Part shown: positions 55,140-64,000 of the stretch, piece by piece
Layout: the number at the start of each line of letters is the position of its first letter
Numbering within the stretch: position 1 is the stretch's first letter
The notes under the pieces: generated by a model
Seen by the model: the letters and a program-made list of their open reading frames with translations, nothing else
What the model was told of the DNA's origin: nothing
The model's database searches: none
Position numbers and translations under genes: made by a program
From: Sanguinoderma infundibulare
Lineage: Eukaryota > Basidiomycota > Agaricomycetes > Polyporales > Polyporaceae
Length of the DNA: 64,000 nt
Direction: 5' to 3'
Assembly (NCBI GenBank): GCA_032821775.1
Contig: JAVLRN010000008.1
Coordinates: forward strand, 930,001-994,000

Positions 55140-57739
55140 ATGCTGCACCCCGCCAGGATATTCTACTCCATTTGCCTTGTGGCCGTCTTTGCGTCCGAGG
55201 CTTCTGCGGCCGTCTTTCCGTCCGTGGCTTCTTCTGCCGTCAGCGGCTCGAAGCTCGCGACAACGCGACTGCACAAGACCAACGCGGGGAAGACGATTGA
55301 GGCCTTCCACCCCAAATCTTCCTTTGAGGTGAGCGTTTGTTTGGCCCTGCGCGAATGGACTTACCCTGACCATTTCGCAGACTTTCGGGCTCGAAGGAAT
55401 CGATCACTCGCTGTCTGCTCGTGATCTCTTTAACTTGAAGGACGCCGCTTTGTCCGTCGTCCAGTCCCGGCTCAACATCGGTGCGGACAAGGTCGCATAC
55501 AGGGTTGGGCACGCCAACGATGTCGCGCAGCACGCTTACGTCCATCAGATGATTGTAAGCTGTATCCGCTCCGATGTTCCCCGTCGAACGAGGCCGTCTG
55601 ATAGTGCCTTGCCTGTAGAATGGTATCCCTGTGGCGAATGCTGTTGCTAACGTAGCTTTCAACGATGCCAACAGGCTTGTCTCAATGGGTTCCTCGTTTG
55701 TCAATCCCTGTGCGTCTCACTAGTATCTCTTACCCCATTCTTCGCTGAGACTTGCCCTTATTGTATTGTTAGCCGTTGTGCCGTCTACAACTCCATCCAT
55801 CTCCGTTACCGACGCGATCTCGAAGGCTGAGAAGGAGCTGTCGGGGACCTACAACAACCATCCTGCCAAGCTCGAATTCGTTGCACAGAAGGACAACTCT
55901 GTCGCCTTGACGCATGTCGTGCAGGTACGCGATGACGCCAAGCGGATATGGTATGAGGCGTACGTCGATGCGCACTCTGGGGACATCGTCCATCTCGTCG
56001 ACTTCGTTGCTCAGGCATTGGTGAGTATGACCGTTGATAAGAAAGGTAGAAGCTAAGGCTTACGCGTTTAACGCACAGTACCGCGCTCTCCCCCTCGTCG
56101 AGCAGAACGTAACGCAGGGCTTCGCGGACATCGTCGACCCTCAGAATCTGCAAGCGTCGCCCTTCGGGTGGCACAGCGATGGTGTCGTGAACACCACCGA
56201 CACATCGTGAGTTCCTCTCTCTCTCATGCTTCTCCCATGTCTTTGATCTGACTACGGATGCAGCGGAAACAATGTCATCAGCTTCATCGGCATGACGTTT
56301 CAGGCGACGACACTGGAGTCATCCGACGGTCTCAACTTCCGCTACATCCAAGATGCAACCCAGGACCCCACCGTGCAGGTGAACATGGACGCCGCGCGCG
56401 TGAACGCGTTCTACGTTGCCAACTCTGTGCACGACATCTCGTATTTGTACGGCTTCACGGAGAGCGCGTTCAACTTCCAGAACAACAACTTTGGAAAGGG
56501 CGGCAAGGGGAACGACCGCGTAGACATATCGGTACAGGACGGCTCTGGTATAGACAACGGTGAGTCTTGCTATGGCTAGCAAAAGGTCGTCGTCGGGCGC
56601 CGCTGATGTTCGAGCACGGCAGCCTACTTCTCTACTCCACCGGAGTGAGTCGTTCAAGATGTGTTTGCGCCTCGGATGATAGAGCTGACGAACGGGGGTG
56701 TTTTCAGCGGGCAGAGTGGACTGATGCAAATGTTCCTCTTCGACTACACGACTCCTTGGCGCGACGGTGCGCTGGAGAACGACGTCGTCGCTCACGAAAA
56801 TACCCACGGGATCACCAACAGAATGACGGGGGGCGGCACCGGAAGGTGTGCCAGACGAGCATGCTGCGCGCAAGATTTCCGTTGACTTTCAATGTAGCTG
56901 CTTGCAGACGCTCGAGTCTGGCGGACTCGGAGAGGGATGGTCGGATGCGTTCGCGGAGTGCGTTGCGATTGCCGTCGTGCATCACCGTTGATGCAACCTG
57001 ACTGATGCAAATGCACAGATGGACCGAGTGGACGGACGGGAACGTCACCGACTTCGTCCTAGGCGGTTACCTCATAAACAGTGCAGGGGGCATTCGCCAT
57101 TTCCCCTACTCTACCAATCCGTGAGACGATTTGATTCGCCCTCGCCAAATCGTGGTATTGACTTTGATGAACCATTAGGATGACGAACCCGTTGCGGTAC
57201 TCTAGCCTTCAGGCTTTGAACGAGGTGCACGGTACGTTCGATCGAGCGAGAGACGGGGAGGACCGGTGCTAATGGATGCGGCGTTCTCAGATATTGGCGA
57301 AGTCTGGGCGAACATGCTCCACAACGTCTACGCCGCGCTTGTCGCCAAGTACGGCTTCTCCACGACCGCCAAGACGGACCCGTCGTAAGCGACTTCACCT
57401 TCTGTGGAGCCCACTGGCAGCCGCTGATCGATGGACTTGTGCCCGCAGGACTACCGGAGGAAACACGGTCTGGCTGCATTTGTTCATCGACGCGCTCCCC
57501 ATTCAGCCGTGCAACCCGACATGTAAGTCCTGGCCCGTCTTCGGAGTACATTAGTGGCTGATCGACGCTCTCGACATGTTTTCCCAGTCGTGAACGCCCG
57601 CGACGCATGGATACAGGCCGACGCGAACAGGTACAATGGCTCGAACGCCTGCACGCTCTGGAATGTGTTCGCGTCCCGCGGTCTTGGGGTGAATGCTGCC
57701 AACCACCAAGATGACAGTACCGTCCCAGCTGGATGCTGA
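55140..57739 (+). CDS. fungalysin, secreted M36 metalloprotease
   Basis: A secreted zinc endopeptidase with an FTP-type propeptide. The start at 55140 gives a signal peptide (MLHPARIFYSICLVAVFASE, then ASA). The propeptide shows DKVAYRVGHANDVAQHAYVH, QMINGIPVANAVANVAFND and WYEAYVDAHSGDIVHLVDFV. The catalytic domain starts near PFGWHSDGV and GNNVISF, passes ARVNAFYVANSVHDISYLYG, and reaches the zinc site NDVVAHENTHGITNRMTGGG (HENTH is HExxH) with the third ligand Glu in GLGEGWSDAFAE. A small exon reads AYFSTPPD and splices to GQSGLMQMFLFDYTTP. Later blocks: EVWANMLHNVYAALVAKYGF, GGNTVWLHLFIDALPIQPCN, ACTLWNVFASRGLGVNA. It ends DDSTVPAGC. About a dozen introns; full length for the family. Confidence 0.93.
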
Positions 57740-58721
57740 TCCCCCGATAAAAGGAAAGCAGTTAGCAGCTTACACTTCAACTGTATGGTGTAGATTCATT
57801 TAAAATATTTTATGAGGGTTCCAGGACGCCAGATCGGTTTTGTTTCCGCTGAAGAAGCGGTCTCGCCAAGTTGCCTACTTTCTCTTCGCACGCAAGTACC
57901 TACGGCCATTTCATCGCTTTGACATCAGATTGGCATTATCACAGTGCTGTACTGACACCATAGACCGGTTTCGTTTCGATTGCTTGAGCCACTGCAGTCA
58001 GCCGTCATATTGTTTGTGGCAGTGACGGGTCGGGGACACGCGTTCATTGGCGGCGTCGCTGTCGATGTCTATAGATAATGACGAGCCCTCTATGTCGCTG
58101 AGTCGCGCAACCAGCGTCCTCAGCGTGGCTTCCACACGTTCGTCCGTTTCTTTTTGGAACCTTTACGTTGGGCCTCGAGCCTGTTGAGGGCGCTGATCCG
58201 ATTCGCGACGTCCATCTAGCGGGCAGCATCATAATGAAATCTGGCATCCAACGTGATCCAAGAGATACGGCGCGAAGGAGGATCAGGCATCGGGACCAAG
58301 GGCTGCTTTATGCTGGAATGGGCCCGACGACCGGGCTGGGCTGGAGCGACAGGTGGGTCCATGACTGTCGGTATGGATGTCTGATCTCCAGATTATTTCT
58401 TCCTTTTGACGTGGACGTGGGGAGGGACCTTGTTCTGCGTGTCGGTAGACTAGTCCCACACCTTCACGACAGCCTCGCGATCAAAAGATGCCGGTATCTC
58501 AAGGCGGCCACGCGAAAATCGCAGAGAGGGATATTGGAGTTGATTCCAGGCGATGAGTGAGTTATTTCTATTCCTGTATAACCGAGAGAACCAGACGTGC
58601 AAAGGGATGCCGTGAGAGCTGCCAGTATTGATGTCAGATATAGTAAAACGTAGGAAGGGTACAGTTGTCCGGACCGTTCATCGAAGTCTACCCTCTCTTT
58701 GCCCCCGACCTCCCCCATTCC
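57740..58721. other. intergenic, fungalysin 3' flank to HET E 3' flank
   Basis: No recognised gene. The part from about 58,540 to 58,721, read on the minus strand, is homologous to the HET C 3' flank (for example TACTGGCAGCTCTCAC and ATAGAAATAAC). An open stretch on the plus strand near 58,400-58,560 has no family match I know. Confidence 0.45.
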
Positions 58722-61209
58722 CTATCCACGAAACAGGCGGCGCATCACCCGTGATAGTGTCATTTTACGGATCAACCGCGGCCGCGTCTCTGCAACGCGC
58801 GTCATCTCCAGTGATGCGACGGGTGGATCGACCTCCACGAAGAGGCAGTACTGGGAGTACCACATGAGGTCGAACCCGAGACGCAGGGTGATCGCTCCCC
58901 CAGTTGATGGCACGAGTGCGACTTGTCGTCTTCGGAGCTCCCAAACCCATCCACTGTCGAAGCGCTTCTCGTCCCAAGTGTCTTTGGTATCCCATCGCAG
59001 CCGCTGAGTATGAGAAGAAGAGTCAGGAGGTGCCGCTCTCAGTTCATTGGAAGAGATCATGGTTTGGGACTCGAGCTTGACATCGGCCCACAATGTCAGT
59101 TGAGACCCCTCGCGATCAAGGACATGCGAGTAGTCGATGGCGATAACGAAGTCGGGGGTAGAGAGCGTGAGGGAATGATGTGCGTTGCCGAGGGTTTGGA
59201 AATGGACAGCGTAGCCCCCAGCTTGGAGGGTACGCCTCGTATGGCCCGGTAGTGTGAACGTAACGTGGCTACGGTGCGGCCGTTTGAGACCCGTGTTGTG
59301 GTCGAAGTACTTCAGGAGGTGGGTTGGATGTGGGCCCTCGGGACCCACGTCTACGTGGACGTAGAACTCTGACAGCCACGCGAGGTCGAAACCAAGATGC
59401 ACTGTTAGGGTGTCGCCGGAGGGACTAGTAAGAGCGACCTGTCTCCGGTCAAGGCGACCCGAGCCTGCTGCCTCGCACGCCCACCATTTTTCCCATTGCA
59501 GGATATACGGCCCATCCTGGTACGCCTCTGGAGCGTCACCACGCAAGCTAGGCGAGGTTGACTCCAAGCTGACACCGGCCACCAAGACCAGCCTGGTCAG
59601 ATCCCGCGCCCCATATCTCTCCCAGACGGTATTGTCGGAATGTTCGAATCGGAGCTCGTGGAAGTACTTGACGACGATGGCGAATCCAGGTTTGGATATT
59701 GTCAAGGTTTGCGCATTGTGCCTGTCTGGAGCGGGCCGTTCGAAAGAAACGATGTAGCCATCCTTCTCCAATGCCATCCTGGCACTCGCCAGCAGGATCA
59801 ACTTGAAGCCGCTATGGAGGTCCCCCTTCCCCTCCCCAGATACACGGCGTCGAAGACTGACCTCCTCCCTCGCCTCCCCTTCCGCCTCCTCCCCTCCGCG
59901 CCAGGGCGTTGTTGTATCAGGTGCTGGGATGGTCGTGATGTGGATGTTGCAAAAGGAGCGTGTCATGAGTTGAAAACCCAGTTGCAGTGGTACTTCGCCT
60001 CCTGATGGCGAGATGATTGTGATAGTGGTCGACACGACGGGTGCAGACTCGTGGATAAGCCAGGTACCAGCAGCGGCATAAGGCGCCGCAGAGATTGCCA
60101 GTGTTTCGTCATCGTCGGGCGACAAGACCCAAACGCAGACGGCCATCAATTGGGCTGAACGATGTACTGGCATATGCAGGTATTTGATGTGGATAGTCAT
60201 AGTATCGCTGGTGAGGGTCATAGCATCGTTGGCGAGGGTGAAGGACGAGTCGCAGGTGAAGGGAGTGATAGAGTGAGGGACGGGACCACGGTGTTCACGA
60301 GTGCCGTCTGAAACAGTCCAGCCATGCATCAGGAGCACCGCACGGTTTCGTTCGGGAAGTTCGAGGCGGAAGGTACCAGGACCAAGGTCATCCGCATGTC
60401 CGGGTCCGGCGATACTGGCTTGTTTCGGGCTCGAAAGATGGACAATCTGGACACGCGGACGTGCAAACGGCCAGTGTAGCTTGATGTCGTCCAAGGAAAA
60501 CGCAAGGAGATGGGTCTCGAGGAAGTAGCCGCCACTAAGCCTAGCAAAAATTTCTCCTGGGACGAGCTCGACACGAGATTCAGAGGTGACGGCGCAGCAG
60601 ACCCTACCGAGAAGCATCCCGTCATCTGTGGAACACCCTAGGATGGCGAGATACCATTCACGACTCCGATCTCCCCGAGTACGCAATGATAAACCCACAG
60701 CTTGAATGGGCAAAAGGCGAAATTGCGTGCGTAGACCGTGAGGAGTCGTGGTGTATTCGAGGGGAGGGAGGTGGAAATTGGCTACAGTCCGGCTATGCAC
60801 GCAGACGATGTTTCTGCTACCGCCCGCCTTGAACTGCCAGGGGGATAACGGGAAGAATGAGTCATCGCGGCCCGAGGGCATCTTGACGGTTAAATTCGAG
60901 ATCGTTCGGACCTCCCGTAGCTTAGATATGCGTCCCCAAGCGAACAAGCTCTGCTCAGGGATTTTTCGCAAAATCTCTTCCTGTAACCGCCTGAAGGCGT
61001 GTGCGCCCTCTCCGTACAGCGTAGGCATGTTGATCCCAAAGATACCGAGCAAGCAGTACGCCCGATCCTCCACCCGCGTCGTCTGCCGAGTGGCCGCCCA
61101 CGACATTCGCTGCGCGACGCTTGCGTCATCCAGCGCGTCATCGTGAACCAAAACGCGGCGGTCGATACCTGTGATATCACAGACGACGTCCGCCAAAGCG
61201 CGCTCACAT
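58722..61209 (-). pseudogene. HET-domain protein E, 5' end missing
   Basis: An uninterrupted reading frame of more than 820 codons on the minus strand, starting inside a HET domain: ADVVCDITGIDRRVLVHDDA, SVAQRMSWAATRQTTRVEDR and AYCLLGIFGINMPTLYGEG, then QSLFAWG and LPPLEYTTTPHGLRTQFRLL. Three C-terminal modules follow: A in ELPERNRAVLLMHGW, LASARMALEKDGY and LPGHTRRTLQAGGY; B in ISPSGGEVPLQLGFQL, LTSPSGDTLTVHLGFDL and VPSTGGAITLRLGFDLMWYS. It is closest to HET C. The first roughly 180 residues (MRLLNTYTG to WTLQEL) are missing: homology stops at about 61,209, a few bases from the CACTA-like terminus at 61,218. The missing exons may lie beyond the right edge of the window. Confidence 0.85.
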
Positions 61210-61767
61210 AGTTACATCACTATACATTGGACTTACTAGGTAACCGGACTTGACTTACCGCCGGACTTACTAGGGAACCGGGCCCGGCCGGAGAACCGCG
61301 TATCATTGCGCTTGTCAGCCGGCCGGCCCAGCCCTAGTTAACCACTCCAGATCGTATTCCTGTCGTATCTTGAGCCTTTTAATCAGTGTTTATGCATGCA
61401 GCGTGCAGTTGGGTCTGTGTGAATGTTACATTAGTTCGAAATTATGCGGTCGAATGGTACTGGGTGAGGTCACCGGCCGGTTAGCATATACTATGATTCT
61501 GGAGCATGCCGGCCGGTAGGTAAGGGCTATTACAGCTCATACTCGGCCGGTCAAGTGAGCCCACATCAGCCTGCCCAATCTCTTCCCCAACTGATAGCCT
61601 GATCCCCTCCAGAACATGCGGGAGTTCTGTGTTTCACAGCCTATGTGCTCGCGGCATTAACCAAATCTCAGTATTCCATGTCGAGATACAAATACAATAA
61701 AACCTCATGGCAATGTTCACTCCTGTAGGCTCTCCCATACCTCATCCACCCTGGCCAGGGCCGCAAC

Positions 61768-63670
61768 TCACCGGGATAGTGAATCTTGATATGCTCGCCA
61801 GTATTGTGGGCCGCTTGGAAAAGCAGACCTGTGCAACTGACGGGCAGTTCCTTCAGCTTCCATCAACCCTCCAATAGTAGCTGCAATTTCTTCTTGATCA
61901 GCACGCATGTGGAATAAGCGAGACTGCACCCCAGCTGGTGGCTCATACATCACTGTGGCAAGCCCCTCACCCTCCTTGGTTCCGGATCTCAGAGACATGT
62001 TTCCCTCGTCTGTCTGGGATGGCGATTGTACAGGGGACACTGGGGAGGGTGGTGGATTGAACACAGCACTGGAGAAGAGGTCGTGGAGCATAAAGGGGAA
62101 CACTGCATCCGCATTGGGTCCTGTTGAAACAAGTTCTGCTTAGAACGTGATGAACTGAAGGCGGGAACTGTCAACTCACTTGCCATAGTTATCTCAGATT
62201 CTTCTACAACAAGTGCAGGGTCCGTCTGATCATCCGACCACATCAGCTCATCATCGCCGCCCTCGCCAGTGATCGGCAGCTCCCCTTCACCATCGGACGA
62301 GCAATCGGACGACGGCAGCACATCTTCACCATACTCGCCAGTCAATGGCAGGTTGGAGTTGCCATCGGATAAGCAACCAGACAATGGTGGCACATCTTTG
62401 CCATACTCGCCGGTCAATGGCAGGTCGGAGTCGCCATCGGACAAGAGAGGGGATGACAGCAGCACATCTTTGCCATGCTCACCAGTAAACGGCAGGTAGG
62501 AGTCGCCATCGGAAGAGGAACCAGATGACTGCAGCTCATTAGTGCTGTGCTCACCGGTGAATGGGAGGTTGGAGTCACCATCGGACCAGCAACCGGGCGA
62601 TGGCGGCTCATCGTCGCCGGTCTCACCAGTCGCTGGCAGCTCCCCATCACCATCGGACAAGAGAGGGGAAGACGGCGGCACATCATCACGGTGCTCACCC
62701 GTCTGAGGCGGGTTGGGGTGCGGAGCTGCCGAGGAAGGGGATGATGGCAGCTCGTACTCCTCACCAAAAATAATCATAGCTGTTTTGCAGTCGTCTTCCA
62801 TATCATCGTCAGACATGAGCATGGTAGCGTGATCCTGAAAGGTCGATGATGATCCTGTCAGCTCAGCGGTTGGTGATGAAGCTGGATCCAACAACACCTG
62901 GGGTTGCCACAGAGGTGCTGAGGACAATTCATCCCAGTTCCGAGAGCTTCGCGATCGCGCCTCGGCACCAGTAGTTACCATCGAGCCTGCCGGAGGGTTT
63001 CTTCTGCGGTCTGGGGATGCTTCACCAATAATACCTACAAGGGACGGTGGAGTCTGAGTTGGAGTCGGAGACCTGATGTGGACTTGCTTCGATGCTATAT
63101 GTACATACACTGAAATCAGTAGGAGGATTGTGAAAATAGAAATATATTTTGTACCCTCACTGGGTGCCCGAGAGACACTGCAGGTGCGCAGCACAGGTGC
63201 CGGGAACATTTGTGATTGCGGTGGCGGCCCGGCATTCGCAGATGGAGAGTGGTTGGCTGAAAGGCTTTTAATCGATGCAAAATGAGCTCCAAAACCAGTT
63301 ACGCACCTTTCGATCGCGTTTTTGGGGTGCCGACGGGCTTCAGCTTCCTACCTCTTGCCTTGCCCTGCCGTGATGGTCCTGTACATGAGTTCAGTACCAG
63401 AGGAGATATCAGGCATTTGGAAGACATACCTGGTGTCCGTGTCATATCAGTAACTACAGAAAATGAATGTGTATCGACAAGCGCACTCCCGGGAACTGCG
63501 CGGCAGCTCAAAGATAGGCTTGGTTGAGGTGCTGCGGTGCGATAAACGCCCACGTGGTGGGTGGCAGTGCCCATGCAAGAAGGAACGAGGCACAAATGAG
63601 GCAGCTGCCGTTCAGCATTTGAGCTGGCTATTGATGGGTCACTGCTGAGGACAGAGGTGCCCTCTTTCAC
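61768..63670 (-). CDS. acidic repeat protein inside the CACTA-like element
   Basis: Function not recognised. The main exon encodes, after a Ser/Pro-rich segment (EARSRSSRNWDELSSAPLWQ), six tandem 24-residue acidic repeats of the form TGExxxDxxPSSxxxSDGDS then xLPx. A GTGAGT...CAACAG intron near 62,125-62,190 (on the gene strand) joins EITMA to PNADAVFPFMLHDLF, leading to a coherent C-terminus (DQEEIAATIGGLMEAEG) and SGPQYWRAYQDSLSR with the stop at 61768. Upstream exons are likely: 63,308-63,670 (MKEGTSVLSSDPS to RKLKPVGTPKTRSK, donor GTGCGT) and a stretch near 63,150-63,260. Exon limits upstream are tentative. It starts 109 bp from, and divergent to, the gene at 63780. Confidence 0.55.
62271..62702 (-). 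repeat. six tandem 72-bp coding repeats
   Basis: Six consecutive 24-codon units, each beginning TGE and containing SDG(D/E/N) and LP; a partial seventh (TGEGGDDEL) follows. The reading frame is kept throughout, so selection or concerted evolution at the protein level is likely. Confidence 0.9.
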
Positions 63671-63779
63671 ACTCTCTAATGTGCTGCCAAACTGCTCACA
63701 ACAAGCCTTTTTTTCTTGTGCTCACGACATCTATCCAGCGACTCCTCTGCTCTTTCAAAGTCTCCAGGAACCTTCCGCA

Positions 63780-64000
63780 ATGCAGCCTGCTAAGCCGTCG
63801 ACTGAACCGGAGCTGCTGCCACCCACGACGGACCAGATCCAGATGATGTGGGAGCTAGCAAGTCAGCTCGAGTATGCATTCTACGCTCATCCCGGTGTCG
63901 GGACTGGTCACAGACGCAAACGTTGGCATGCCCATTTCATGCAAGACCTCAAAGGTTTCATCACGGTGCTTCATGAGGCTACGTTTCCTGGAATTCCCCC
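63780..64000 (+). CDS. start of an unrecognised gene, runs off window
   Basis: An open frame from ATG at 63780 to the window edge (73 complete codons): MQPAKPSTEPELLPPTTDQI, then MMWELASQLEYAFYAHPGVG, RRKRWHAHFMQDLKGFITVL and HEATFPGIP. The composition looks like a real globular protein. I do not recognise a family. Inside the CACTA-like element, so it may be an element-encoded protein. Confidence 0.5.
   Translation, partial: MQPAKPSTEPELLPPTTDQIQMMWELASQLEYAFYAHPGVGTGHRRKRWHAHFMQDLKGFITVLHEATFPGIP

Larger units (their letters stand above)
61218..64000. mobile_element. CACTA-like transposon, left end (right end outside)
   Basis: The sequence starting CACTATACATTGGACTTACT at 61,218 interrupts HET E. 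The first 90 bp contain repeated units GGACTTACTAGGTAACCGG, GGACTTGACTTACCGCCGG and GGACTTACTAGGGAACCGG, and CCGGCCGG words recur to about 61,555 (61,317; 61,482; 61,512; 61,542). A CACTA start with subterminal repeats is typical of CACTA/EnSpm elements (family knowledge). The candidate 3 bp target duplication on the left is CAT. Two open genes lie inside. The right terminus, which would prove the call, is not in the window. Confidence 0.5.

Noticed and set aside
58160..58560. 130-codon plus-strand frame as a gene
   Set aside because: No family, start context or splice signals; it lies between two 3' flanks.
1..64000. CRISPR arrays or rRNA genes
   Set aside because: No regularly spaced direct repeats with unique spacers and no rRNA-like sequence seen; not expected in a fungal nuclear contig.

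Overview
The window reads as nuclear DNA of a wood-decay basidiomycete, most likely a polypore of the Trametes/Dichomitus kind (inference). Genes are split by many 45-70 bp GT-AG introns. The laccase copies have the Polyporales layout with a Phe axial residue ([12 protein letters not shown]). The remaining content (GH45 and GH76 enzymes, fungalysin, Cch1, fungal beta-tubulin, HET-domain proteins) is fungal.

Layout. 0.2-1.3 kb: a decayed malic enzyme. 2.66-4.27 kb (-): a secreted GH76 alpha-1,6-mannanase-like enzyme. 5.71-6.87 kb: a 1165 bp transposon with 166 bp near-identical inverted repeats and a 9 bp target duplication, carrying a captured gene fragment (Pack-MULE-like). 8.3-28.1 kb: a fast-evolving accessory block with two laccase copies, both broken, four HET-domain genes and scattered fragments of PfkB kinase, FCP1-like and HET genes. 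A segment holding the laccase 3' half and the start of a HET gene occurs twice, about 7.96 kb apart. 28.5-32.6 kb: an intact PfkB kinase (-) diverging from an FCP1-like phosphatase (+). 33.4-57.7 kb: a conserved block with GH45 endoglucanase (+), a HyuA-type oxoprolinase (-), beta-tubulin (-), epsin (-), the Cch1 calcium channel (-), an EamA transporter (+) and an M36 fungalysin (+). 58.7-61.2 kb (-): a fifth HET gene, cut inside its HET domain exactly where a CACTA-like element begins. That element fills the rest of the window and carries a repeat-rich acidic protein gene (-) and the start of another gene (+).

What stands out is the HET family. Each copy starts with a HET cell-death-type domain and a DUF8212-like region, followed by a C-terminal array of an unrecognised two-part module (A: 'LPGxxRRALExxGY...LTLSxP...IxYxH'; B: 'VxLxSPxGxxLxLxLGFDLxWxS'). 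I count three modules in three copies, one in another, and only the start of one in a fifth. One gene is a mosaic of its neighbours, and duplications, gene fragments and transposons are concentrated around the family. This resembles a rapidly diversifying nonself-recognition locus, with the C-terminal modules as the candidate variable sensor (inference).

Exon limits were read by eye from GT/AG signals and family alignment, so terminal coordinates are good and internal splice sites less certain.
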